Source: Amphimedon queenslandica (taxonomy: Eukaryota > Porifera > Demospongiae > Haplosclerida > Niphatidae). Taken from it: 61,743 bases of DNA. Both the position numbers and the translations under genes were made by a program. Shown here piece after piece: positions 51,207 to 61,743 of this stretch (its first letter is position 1; each line of letters begins with the position of its first letter). The notes beneath the pieces are model-generated. The model was not told the origin of the DNA and ran no database searches. It was given only the letters and a program-made list of their open reading frames with translations. The DNA lies in the NCBI RefSeq assembly GCF_000090795.2, contig NW_003546451.1, positions 102,055 through 163,797 on the forward strand, in the 5' to 3' direction.

Positions 51207-53023
51207 ATGGCCCAATTTGATGTCTCTCTCTTATCCGGCGGTGCTATTAAAGTAGCCACACTAATATTTAAGCTTATTTTTCGTTCTTGTAGGCTTCAAT
51301 GGAAGGACAAGCTCCTCCAAGCCCTCGATTACAGATTCTGGTGAGTTCCCTAAAAGTCACGTGATCCTCACGTGACAGGTTCTATTTAAATAGGGTATTA
51401 AAGGTTTTACAAATGATTCTCGTGGAGGCGGAGCCCAAAAGTATCGAATACAAGTATCAGATGGTATTCATTGTGGAGCAGGTATGTACATTACATGTAC
51501 ATGTATATGTGTTATTAGCACCACACCCACTTAAAATACTAATTTAAATGATAATAAATTCTAATTTTTTTATTTTAATGTCTACATGTACATACATGTA
51601 TTTTAAATATTTACATGTAATTTTGACGTAAATACATTTAAAAAATACTAATGCTTTTAATTAAAGTGATTTATGTATATATTTTAATGTTCAGGAATGT
51701 TGGCTACTCAGTTAAATGAGAAGATCACTTCAAACGAGATCAGTAAATATTGCATTGTTCGTGTTGACAAGATGCTGATAAATTCCATTGGTGCCAAAAA
51801 GTAAGTGAAACAACCCAACTGCTTAGTACCCGCCTACGCGAGTCCAATAACAATCTCCTCATTACTTGTGCCTAATTTTAGTAAATCGTCATACCTATAT
51901 TTAGTAACTTGTGCTATATTTAACTGAATTAATATAATAGAAAGAAGATAAAAGTCTAAAATTTGGTGTAAAAAGAGAGAGAAAGAATTCAATTGTTCTT
52001 TTTGTATTAAAATACATTACAAAGTCACTTCTGCTCCTTTTCTCCATAGGGTAATGATATTCATTAAACTCACTGTGCTGTACAGTGCTCAAGATGTTGG
52101 TGGAATGTTAGGAACTCCTCGTCAGCTTAACTCCGACAGTACTGACTCTAATTCCGTTACTCCAACTGTCAAAGACGAGCCTTTAGCCCGCCCTCCTCTT
52201 GCTCAACGCTCACAAGTGGGTGTGGCACCAGCACCAGTTGCGCCTCAGCCGATTCAGACTCCGCCTAGATTTTATGGTAACTCGGCTCAAAGGACAGGAG
52301 GAATGGGAGGGGCCAGTAATTTAATGCAGTCTCCTGGGGGTGGTACTAAGAATGTTGTGCCAATAACTGCATTGAATCCATACCAGAATAAGTAAGCTAG
52401 CCTTGTAAATTTTTTTTTATTTTTAATTTTTACATTTGATTTTCAATTTTGACCTAATTATTTATTTTTAATTTTATGCGCTTTTTTAATTCTTATAATT
52501 TTAATTATTAGTTTTTAATTTTATGAGTTAGTTTTAATTTTAATTTATCTAATTTTAAGGACACTATTTACTCTCCTCCTTTTTACCTTAATCTTTTTCT
52601 CTCTCTCTCTTCTCTTCTCAGGTGGACAATAAAGGCACGGGTCACTTCAAAACCTCCTCTAAGACATTATAATAATTCTCGTGGAGAAGGTCGTATTTTG
52701 ACGCTAGAGTTCGTTGACCATTCTGTAAGGAAAAACATACTTGATTTTATAAATATTAATAATAATAATAACTTCGCTCTATCTTTCTTCCTTCTCTCGC
52801 TGTTAGGGTGAGATCAGGGCTACAGCATTCAATGAAGACGCTGATCGTTTCTTTCCAAATGTTGAAGTGAACAAGGTCAATTATTAGACCACACCTACTA
52901 TTAATTAATGAACATTAATAGGTTTATTACGTGTCGAGAGGTCGTATCAAACCAGCCAATAAAATATATTATGCTAACAATGATTATGAATTGACGCTTG
53001 GAGCTGAGACAACCATTGAAGAG
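51207..53023 (+). pseudogene. RPA1: RPA1 copy 2, truncated after exon 8
   Basis: Exons 1-8 read open and match copy 1 in plan, from [12 protein letters not shown] at 51207 to [11 protein letters not shown] at 53023. They cover the N-terminal OB fold, linker and DBD-A. Exon 5 differs from copies 1/3 at two residues (STDSNSVTP versus SADSNSTTP). Exons for DBD-B and DBD-C are absent: the following intron runs into the palindromic element and then into a truncated PES1 on the other strand. Probably a broken copy, though the open frame means a short N-terminal product cannot be excluded. Confidence 0.85.
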
Positions 53024-53149
53024 GTAGAGGGAAAAGAATACATGTTTATGTATACATGAGACTTACATGTACATGTATATATCTGCATGTATATACATGT
53101 ATGTACATGTATATATGTTCACATGAGACGTACATGTATTATTGTTGTT

Positions 53150-53690
53150 ATAATTATATATGCAGGATTTCCCATTGGATTTTGGCATAGTGCTCATGCA
53201 GCTTCTTAATTGCCAGTGAATTGGCATTGCTCAAAAATTGTGCCAAATTTTTCTGGTACATGTACATGTCCTTATGCTGTTTATCAACTTTGAGCTGATT
53301 CTGATTAAATGTGGATTTTTAAAGTTGCTCAAAAGTCAGGCCCATGATCAAAATAGCCTTTGGTCATTGGCTTGTTTTTGGAGCAACTTTAAAAATTCGT
53401 AAAAAAATCCAATCTTGATCGGAATCAGCTCAAACTTGATATACAACATTAGAACATGTATATGTATCAGAAAAAATTATAAAATGTAATTTTTTTAATT
53501 TTTATTTTTGACAAAATTTGGCCTGAGACCAAACGCTATAGCCTTGTATTTTCGGCCAAATTTTGTCAAAATTGAAAAGGATAAAAACATGTATATCTAT
53601 CAGAAAATATTATAAAAATGAAGAATTCTCTCCTAGACATTTTTGATGAAATTTGCTCAAAACCTGGAAATTGAAAACCCTGATTAAGAT
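53150..53690. repeat. Palindromic element at the RPA1-PES1 junction
   Basis: The left part (53165-53330) matches RPA1 intron 8 flanks of copies 1 and 3. The right part (about 53590-53690) matches the PES1 intron copy at 32790-32870 ('gaagaattctctcctagaca'). Between lie element halves in opposite orientation. The truncation points of RPA1 copy 2 and PES1 copy 2 thus meet inside this repeat family. Confidence 0.82.
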
Positions 53691-53699
53691 AACACTGAC

Positions 53700-54387
53700 C
53701 TGTTGGTGTTTCAGGAATCTTAACAAGAGAATGAGAGAGAGACTCCAAAAGCTACACACAACACAGATAATAAGAGTGTGCATTAAATAGAACACTCACT
53801 TCTCTATATTCCCCTTTGTCTCCATCATTTTCATATTCAACTTCATTCGGGTTGACTAGGAGTGAGGGCAGCTGGAGAGAAAGCTCAGTAGAAAAATATC
53901 CCCCCAACTAAAAATTGAAGAAAGCAAGTTACAAGTATAAATATAATGTTTTGTATGAATTTTGAACATCTAGCATAACAAAGTAGATATCAAAAAATGT
54001 AAAAATTGGAGTACTTTTGGAGCCAAATTTTAGAAAAAAAACATGGTAATTGCTATAAAACAATGAGCCACACCCACTAATGCTCACCTGAGGTGGATAA
54101 CGCAAGTTAAGAGAATGAAACAATCTAAAGTTGACAAACGTCAGTAGTGTTGTATAGAACTCGACAAAAGTGTTCATGATACGAAAATCTACTTCCCTTG
54201 GAATCTAAGAGAGAGAGAATATAAAGGAGAAACAGAGAGAGAGGGAAGTATATTAAAAAGAGAAGATAAAAAGGAACTATTTTTTACTCTTTGAGGGAAC
54301 TGATGCGGTGTAAGCCATGTTATAGTCTGCCCTTGTATCTCAGCTTGATAATAAATACCTTTAATTGATATGAATACCTACACATAC

Positions 54388-54457
<70 letters not shown>

Positions 54458-55187
54458 GATATTAATAATAATAATAATAATAATGGATATTAATAATTGA
54501 TGATTACCACACCTTCCTAAGAGATTTTGAGGCTATGACGTAATGCATAAATTCTAATAATAGCCTCTTGCATAACTGACTCACAGACGCCTAAAAAAAC
54601 AAACAAACAAATAAAAAGACACTACTACAATCTCATACCTTTATTTTAAGAGATGATAAGGTACTATATAAAGACACCATAGTCAGTACATCATCAATAT
54701 CTCTCAAGGCATCAACAAAAGTCGGATACCTCTCCTTCACCATACGGTCGAGGGTGTACAACGGTCTGTGCTCCTTGAGACTCGCAATTTTAACTTTGTC
54801 GTCATCATTGAAAGCTCTCTTAAGCTTCTTGACAAATATCTTAAAGTCCCTTCCCTTTTGCAGTAGAGGCTCATGTGCCAGCCAAGCAATGTCTTTACGA
54901 TAATAGTACGTCTTGTAGACCGAGCTACCCTTGCTGACCTTTCGTCGGTGGCGAGGCTCTTGAGGATAAATACCCTTGAAGATGCATAGACGCCTGTGGA
55001 ATGGGAGTGGTTAGCGATCACGTGATCTTATTAACTGACCTGAATTCAGGCATTGATATCTGGAGTTTCCTCATTGCTTGACTGCGCGAGTAGTAGGTGG
55101 TTGCAAGCCCACTCTCTCCCTATTAATGTGTAGAAATAAGATAAAATAAAGGCATTAGTCGCTTACCTTCTTTTTTTCTCTACCCAT
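53700..55187 (-). pseudogene. PES1: PES1 copy 2, 5' half only
   Basis: Starts with MGREKKK at 55187 and keeps exon 2, the large pescadillo N-domain exon ([40 protein letters not shown]) and [17 protein letters not shown]. The last exon ends at PETPT (53700). The BRCT domain, acidic stretch and C-terminal coiled coil are missing. Frames that I checked are open, so the copy is young. An expanded (AAT)n tract sits in one intron. Confidence 0.85.
54389..54483. repeat. Expanded (AAT)n microsatellite in PES1 copy 2
   Basis: A long AAT run with a 'ggatatt' interruption. The orthologous intron of the intact PES1 (about 33550) has only four AAT units, so this expanded after duplication. Confidence 0.92.
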
Positions 55188-55503
55188 GATTGTACTTGTG
55201 AGACCACGTGTGTAGGCGTGGTCCAAGCAATATCCGGAGCATTGTTTTTATCCGGATAGCTACCGCTTTGCTCAACACTCACCCAAATTATTGTAGTGGG
55301 TGGGGCTGGTCTTGCATTGTTAAAAAAAACTTTGTTAAAAGCAATGGAAGTGATGCAGTATATTGTACATTACAATTTTATGTTGCAGCAAAATTATATG
55401 AAGCTTTGTGATAGTTCTGAGAGTTCTCTGTTAACCGGATTCTGTACAGTAATGTCAGTATTATTATCCCTCAGAAGATAAACAGCTACAACTGCTATGA
55501 TGG

Positions 55504-56997
55504 CTACAGCACTACACAGCAGATAACCCAGCGTAGCTGAGAGGATAAAAAATGAAGTCAAAAAATGGAGAATTTATTAAAATTATCATTTCTATTATAT
55601 CTGAATATTTCATACCCTTCTGTTCTCGCTTTGCCTCATTCTAGCTGCAGCAACTATTGCTTGTGTACCAGGTTCAACATAGGCTGCTGTGTTATCAACA
55701 TTATGTTCAATATTATCAGCAAGATCTCCCTATATACATAAATGTATCTAAGTATAATTGATTAATTGTGATTAATATCCTACTTGAGGCTCATTGAGAA
55801 TGAGAAGCATAAAGTCATGGAACATGTCATGAAGTTCCTAAATCAGAAGGTTAGTAAATTATATATTCAATAGACCAATACTTTTAAATTTTGCTCCAGT
55901 TTACGTATTTCTGTAGGAACCTGTTTCTTCTGAGATGCATCAAATATTATCTAAATATAGAATTATTACAATAATACAAACAGCAATAAAAATGCATACT
56001 AAACTCACATCATCAGTAAATATAGACATTTCATTTGACTCCAACATTTCTTCAATTTTTTCATCAGATACATCAGGTTTAGGACCAACTGTATAATCAT
56101 TAATATAAGTTTTATATTAGTCATACAATAATAGTCATATTACATATTTGCAATTGTCTTTTTATCATATCCTTGCACTTTTCTTTGTGCTGTTCCTCCT
56201 GCTGACTATAGACTGACATGATATTATTTAGTTTATAGCTCAAGGCAAAATACTACAACAAGTATGGATAATATTGCAATTTTTTACTGCCTCATATAAC
56301 AAGCTAGTTGATGCTTAAAAGTCAACTACAATACTAGGCAGATAACTTACATGACTTTTCTTTATTCTTAGTTCAGCTGAATTTCTTTCAGGGCCCAGTT
56401 CATCACGTTTAATGTCATCCTGAAAGCCTAATAAGTTAATTAAAAACTGAACTTATTAAGAATGCGCCCTTAGCTATTTACGCTTTAATCCTTTCTGAAC
56501 AGTTTGTGACAGCTGGTTAATCTCTGCCAGAAGCATTGCATGTCTCTCTTTCAAAGCTATTGTGCAGCAGAATAAAGAGTATAGTTGCATAAAAACAAGA
56601 ACGGCAGGAGTACCTCTATTTTGATTTGATGATTTTGTGACAATTGTATCTTGAAGTTCATGAACTTCATTCAACTTCAGCTTAATCTCATCCACTTTTC
56701 TATTCAATTCAAATGCCTAAAGACAGTATATAAATCAAAATGTGTTTTACAATTATTACAACAGGAAATATTAATCTACTACATTTACTTAAGCAATATC
56801 ATACAATAAACCAATAATAATAGAATGCTTGGCATAATGTCTGACCTCAAGAAGCACCACATCTTCCTCATACTCATTCTCATCCTCTTCAATTTCCTTA
56901 TTCTAAAAAATAAAAGTTCTATAGATGCAACTACCTTATAGTCAACTCTTACTCTTCTCCTAAACTCTTCGAGCCTATCAACAAAAATATCAGCCAT
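55504..56997 (-). CDS. Syntaxin copy F, CAAX-ended, with an in-frame heptad deletion
   Basis: ATG at 56997 (MADIFVDRLEEFRRRVRVDY), stop TAG at 55504. Like copy A it carries the 28-nt deletion in the anchor exon and ends LRWVICCVVL. Two in-frame changes mark the SNARE motif. Exon 8 reads KKQVPTEIRKLEQNL, lacking seven residues (one heptad) that sisters have as LDEVEARR. Exon 9 reads FMLLILNEPQ, with two extra residues before the zero-layer Gln. These should disturb the helix register, so copy F may be decaying even though no stop or frameshift was seen. Its 5' part is identical to copy D, but its 3' part resembles A, which suggests gene conversion. A PES1 relic lies upstream and truncated PES1 copy 2 downstream. 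Confidence 0.75.
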
Positions 56998-57139
56998 CAA
57001 GGGACGAGAGAAAGAGGGAGAGAGAGAACACAAACTCTCCATATTGAAGGTGAGGCTGGAAGCAAGCTAATTAATTAAAAGTTATTATATCAACAGCCAC
57101 GTGACCTAGCAAAGGCGTGGTCTATGTTTCATAGTTAAT

Positions 57140-57291
57140 GACCTGAATTCAGGCATTGATATCTGTAGTTTCCTCATTGCTTGACTACGCGAGTAGCAGG
57201 TGGTTGCAAGCCCACTCTCTCCCTATTAATGTGTAGAAATAAGACAAAATATAAGGCATTAGTGGCTTACTTTCTTCTTTTCTCTACCCAT
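57140..57291 (-). pseudogene. PES1 exon 1-2 relic between syntaxins F and G
   Basis: ATG at 57291 and exon 2 (GLATTCYSRVVKQ-type coding) with intact splice sites; later exons absent. It is one of four such relics, each about 140-150 bp upstream of a syntaxin start. Confidence 0.82.
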
Positions 57292-57498
57292 GATTGACCA
57301 CGTGTGTGGGCGTGGTCTATTCAGTATCCTGATCATCGTTTTTATCCGGATAGTTACCTCTCTGCTCATCACCCACGCAAATTATTTAGTCGGTGGAGCT
57401 GGTCTTGCATTGCTAAAATTTTTTTTGTTGAAAGCAATAAAGCTGATGCAATATATATGCATACATATTGTACAATACAACTTTATGTTGCAGCAAAA

Positions 57499-59118
57499 TT
57501 ATATGAAGCTTTGTGATAGTTTTGAAAGCTCTCTTTTAACTGGATTCTGTACAGTAATGTCAGTGTTATTACCCCTCAGAAGATAAACAGCTACAACTGC
57601 TATGATGGCTACAGCTATAACCAGAACAATGATGATAGTGGTCACTACACAGCAGATAATCCAACGCAACTGTGAGGATAAAAAAGAAAATCAAAGAAAA
57701 ATGGAGAATTATCATTTCTATAATAACTATTTGAAAATTTCCTACCCTTGTGTTCTTTTTCTTTATTCTAGCTGCAGCAACTATTGCTTTTGTACCAGAT
57801 TCAACATAGGCTGCTGTTTTCTCAACATTATATTCAATATTATCAACAAGGTCTCCCTATATAATATACGCACGGTATATAGTTGATCAATTGTAATTAA
57901 TGTCCTACTTGAGAATCAATGAGAAGCATAATGTCATAGAACATGTCGTAAAGTTCCTAAATCAGAAGATTAGTAAAATATATATTCAATAGACTAATAC
58001 TTTTAAATTTTGTTCCAGTTCACGTATTTGTGTTCTTCGTGCTTCTACTTCATCAAGAGCTTGTTTCTTCTGATACGTTTGAACCATTATCTAAATGTAA
58101 TTATTATAATAACACAAACAGGAATAAAATTGCATAATAAACTCACATTTTCAGTAAATACAGGTTCATTTGATTCCAAAATTTCTTCAATTTTTTCATC
58201 AGATACATCAGCTTTAGGATCAACTGCATAATCATTAATATAAGTTTTACATTAGTCATACAATAATAGTCATACTACCTATTTGCATTTCTCTTTTTAT
58301 CAGACCCTTGCACTTTTCTTTGTACTGTTCCTCCAGCTGAGTATAGGTTGACATGATATTCTTTAGTTTACGGCTCAAGGCAGAACACTATAAATAATAT
58401 TGCAAATTTTTATTGCCTCACATAACAAGCTAGTTGATTTTTAAAAAGTCAAACTACAATACTAGGCAGACACTTACATGACTTTTCTTTACTCTTAGTT
58501 CAAATGTATTTCTTTCAGGGCCCAGTTCATCACGTTTAATGTCATCCTGAAAGCCTAGAAAGAGAAAATTGAACTTATTAGCACGCATGCTTAGCTATTT
58601 ACGCTTTAATCCTTTCTGAACAGTTTGTGACAGCTCCTTGATCTTTTCCATTAGCTTGGCATGCCTCTCTCTCAAATCTATATTGTGCAGTAGAATAAAG
58701 AGCATAGTTGCATAAAAAAAGACAAACAGGTGTACCTTTAGTTTGACATGGTGGTTTTTTGATAATTTCATCTTGAAGATGACGAAGTTCATTCAACTTC
58801 AGCTCAATTTCATCCACTTTCCGATTCAATTCAGAAGCCTAGAAAAGGCATAAATCAAAATGTGTTTTGTGATTATTACAATAGGAGATATTAATTTACT
58901 GCATTTACTTAAGCAATATCATACAATAAAGCAATAATAACAGAATGCTTGGCATAATGTCTGACCTCAAGAAGCACCACATCTTCCTCATACTCATTCT
59001 CATCCTCTTCTATTTCTTTATTCTAAAGAATAAGAGTTTAAACAGATACAGCTACCTTACAGTCAACTCTTACTCTTCTCCTTAGCTCTTCGAGCCTATC
59101 AACGAAAATGTCAGCCAT
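57499..59118 (-). CDS. Syntaxin copy G (anchored Qa-SNARE)
   Basis: Eleven exons, ATG at 59118, TAA at 57499. Distinct residues: DLRERHAKLMEKIKELSQTV in exon 4; a shorter exon 7 end, NEPVFTEN; and QTYQKKQALDEVEARRTQIR in exon 8. Zero-layer segment IDSQ|GDLVDNIEYNVEKTA. The anchor and glycosylatable tail are complete, ending KRELSKLSQSFI like copy B, with which it also shares 3' flanking sequence. It is head-to-head with RPA1 copy 3. Confidence 0.87.
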
Positions 59119-59322
59119 CAATGATATAGAAAGGGGCGAGGGAAAGAGGGAGAGAGATAACACAAACTCTGCAACCCTACAAATTGAGGGTGGGGCTGGA
59201 AGCAAGCTAATTAATTTAAAGTTATTAAATTGACATCACGTGATAAAATCACGTGATTTATCTAAGGCGTGGCCTGTATTTCGCAGTTTTTGGCGGTAGT
59301 TTGTGAAGAGAGGCGAGTGAAA
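59119..59322. promoter_or_regulatory. Bidirectional promoter, syntaxin G / RPA1 copy 3
   Basis: A 204-bp paralogue of the other two. The two CACGTGA boxes remain, but their flanks have changed (ATCACGTGAT). GGCGTGG and TTTTTGGCGG are kept. Confidence 0.6.
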
Positions 59323-60799
59323 ATGGCCCAATTCGATGTCTCTCTCTTATCCGGCGGTGCCATTAAAGTAACCACACTAATATTTAAGCTTATTTTTCGT
59401 TCTTGTAGGCTTCAATGGAAGGACAGGCTCCTCCAAGTCCTCGATTACAGATTTTGGTGAGTTCATCAGTCACGTGATCCTCACGTGACAGGTTCTGTTC
59501 AAATAGGGTATTAAAGGTTTTACGAATGATTCTCGTGGAGGCGGAGCCCAAAAGTATCGAATACAAGTATCTGACGGTATCCATTGTGGGGCAGGTATAT
59601 TATTAGTGCCACACCCACTTAAAATTTTAATTTAAATAATATTAAATTCTAATTTTCTATTTTAATATCTACACATGTACATGTATTTTAATATTTACTT
59701 GTAATTTTGATGTAAATACATTTGAAAAATACTAATGCTTTTGATTAAAGTGATTTATGTATTATCTTAATATTCAGGTATGTTGGCTACTCAGTTAAAT
59801 GAGAAGATCACTTCAAACGAGATCAGCAAATATTGCATTGTTCGTGTTGACAAGATGCTGATAAATTCCATTGGTGCCAAAAAGTAAGTGAAATAACAAT
59901 CTCCTCATTACTCGTGTCTAATTTTAGTAAATTGTTGTATCTATATTTAGCAACATGTGCTATATTTAACTGAATTAGTATAATAGAAAGAAGATAAAAG
60001 TGTAAAATTTAGAGTAAAAAGAGAGAGAAAGAATTCAATTGTTCTTTTTGTATTAAAATACATACAAAGTCACTTCTGCTCCTTTTCTCCATAGAGTAAT
60101 GATATTCATTAAACTCACTGTGCTGTACAGTGCTCAAGATGTTGGTGGGATGTTAGGAACTCCTCGTCAGCTTAACTCCGACAGTGCTGACTCTAATTCC
60201 ACTACTCCAACTGTCAAAGACGAGCCTTTAGCCCGCCCTCCTCTTGCTCAACGCTCACAAGTGGGTGTGGCACCAGCACCAGTTGCGCCTCAGCCGATTC
60301 AGACTCCGCCTAGATTTTATGGTAACTCGGCTCAAAGGACAGGAGGAATGGGAGGGGCCAGTAATTTAATGCAGTCACCTGGGGGTGGTACTAAGAATGT
60401 TGTGCCAATAACTGCATTGAATCCATACCAGAATAAGTGAGCTAGTCTTGTAATTTTTTATTTATTTTTAATTTTTACATTTGATTTTCAATTTTGACCT
60501 AATTATTTATTTTTAATTTTATACGCAGTTTTAATTCTTATAATTTTAATTTATTTTTAATTTTATGATTTATTTTTAATTTTAATATTTAATTTTTATC
60601 TAATTTTAAGGACACTATTTACTCTCCTCCTTTTTACCTTAAATCTTTTTCTCTCTCTCTCTTCTCTTCTCAGGTGGACGATAAAGGCGCGGGTCACTTC
60701 AAAACCTCCTCTAAGACATTATAATAATTCTCGTGGAGAAGGTCGTATTTTGACGCTAGAGTTTGTTGACCATTCTGTAAGGAAAAACATACTTTATTT

Positions 60800-60854
<55 letters not shown>

Positions 60855-61293
60855 CATTCTATCTTTCTTCCTTCTCTCTCTGTTAGGGTGAGATCAGGGC
60901 TACAGCATTCAATGAAGACGCTGATCGTTTCTTTCCAAATGTTGAAGTGAACAAGGTCAATAATCAGACCACACCTACCATTAATTAATGAATATTAATA
61001 GGTTTATTATGTGTCAAGAGGTCGTATCAAACCAGCCAATAAAATATATTATGCTAACAATGATTATGAATTGACACTTGGAGCCGAGACAACCATTGAA
61101 GAGGTAGAGAGAAAAGAGTACATGTTTATGTATATATGAGACTTACATGTACATGTATATATGTACATGTATGTATGTACATGTGTATACTATGTCCCAA
61201 CTGAGAATGGACCGAAAGTGGAAGCAGCTGCATTGGAATTTGAAAAATGTAGCTACATCACTATGATGCATTATAATGATATTCATAGAGATA

Positions 61294-61347
<54 letters not shown>

Positions 61348-61743
61348 CATGTATATACATACATGTATGTACATGTATATATGTTCACATGAGACATACA
61401 TGTGTACATGTATTATTGTTGTTATGATTATATATGTAGGGTTTTCCACTGGATTTTGGCATAGTGCTCATGCAGCTTCTTGCCTGTGAATTGGCATTGC
61501 TCAAAAATTGAGACAAACTTCCTGTACTGTAGTACAGAGTATTTTTCTTTCTAATTTTTTTGATACATATACATGTTCTTATGCTGTGTATCAAGTTTGA
61601 GCTGATTCCGATCAAGATTGGATTTTTATGAATTTTTAAAGTTGATAAAAAATCGGGCTAATGATCAAAAGGCTATAGCCTTTTGATCATTGGCTTGTTT
61701 TTGGAGCAACTTTAAAAATTCGTAAAAAATCCAATCTTCATCA
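59323..61743 (+). CDS. RPA1: RPA1 copy 3, 5' part (runs off the window)
   Basis: Exons 1-8 (59323 to 61103) match copy 1 closely, and the 113-residue exon 5 is identical in protein to copy 1. Exon 9, about 700 bp beyond exon 8 in copy 1, would lie outside the window. So this could be the only complete RPA1 of the three, or another truncated one. Intron 8 diverges from copy 1 at about 61645 and there resembles copy 2. RPA70 is the large subunit of the single-strand DNA binding complex used in replication and repair. Confidence 0.85.
61295..61341. repeat. (TA)n microsatellite in RPA1 copy 3 intron 8
   Basis: Paralogous to the tract at 42617-42668, with fewer units, and flanked by the same ACATGT runs. 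Confidence 0.93.
61440..61743. repeat. Palindromic dispersed element at window end
   Basis: Two arms with 'tgagctgattccgatcaaga' and its inverse frame a perfect 30-bp palindrome at 61661-61690, centred on GGCTATAGCC. The whole stretch can fold into a long hairpin. It continues past the window. Confidence 0.8.

Noticed and set aside
60750..60950. Poly-Asn open frame
   Set aside because: It reads through the (AAT)n tract in an RPA1 intron. The true exons on either side splice over it.
34273..61743. Whole duplication field as an assembly artefact of two haplotypes
   Set aside because: Not excluded for RPA1 copies 1/3 and syntaxins D/F, which are very alike, and a gap lies inside. But distinct codon changes, a private MITE, an AAT expansion and different syntaxin numbers per block favour real tandem copies.

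Overview
This window looks like a draft-assembly piece of a compact early-branching animal genome, most likely a demosponge such as Amphimedon. That is an inference. It rests on animal-type genes split by very short GT-AG introns, tiny intergenic spaces, head-to-head gene pairs, and introns full of the self-complementary ACATGT/TACATG microsatellite. There is one assembly gap at 47244-47616. Gene names come from reading spliced translations by eye, without any database search.

Left part (1-23.7 kb) is ordinary single-copy gene space. In order it holds the 3' end of a pectinacetylesterase/Notum-like hydrolase (+), an oxysterol-binding protein (-), a SUPT20H/Spt20 SAGA subunit (-) with a tRNA-Lys(CTT) in an intron, an SPPL3 intramembrane protease (+), a very long WD-repeat protein of WDR87/WDR97 type (-), and MORN3 (+). 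Spt20/SPPL3 and WDR/MORN3 are head-to-head pairs; in the second pair the two possible start codons overlap on one CATG.

Middle part (24-34.3 kb) has two plasma-membrane-type syntaxins (+), a short ZNHIT3 C-terminal-domain-like gene (-), and a complete pescadillo gene, PES1 (-).

Right part (32.5-61.7 kb) is a young segmental-duplication field. Seven more syntaxin genes (copies A-G, all -) alternate with relics of PES1 exons 1-2, one 3'-truncated PES1 copy, and three 5' copies of RPA1 (+). The breakpoints fall inside a palindromic repeat that sits both in a PES1 intron and in RPA1 intron 8. This suggests unequal crossing-over between those two repeats. Syntaxins A, B, D and F lie just downstream of a PES1 promoter/exon relic. 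C, E and G share a short bidirectional promoter with RPA1.

The most striking observation concerns copies A and F. Relative to their sisters they share a 28-nt deletion in the transmembrane exon. It removes the membrane anchor and ends the protein in CCVVL, a Cys-Cys plus CAAX-type C-terminus like that of the lipid-anchored SNARE Ykt6. Copy A is open through all 11 exons (855 coding nt by my splice reading), so it may encode a prenylated syntaxin.

Between 43.9 and 47.2 kb, inserted in the duplication field, are a broken secreted fibrinogen-related-like gene and an intact single-exon type II membrane protein. The latter has a near-identical 120-bp-repeat glycosylated stalk and the same C-terminal domain. 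Several short inverted-repeat elements (MITE-like) and long microsatellites fill introns and spacers.
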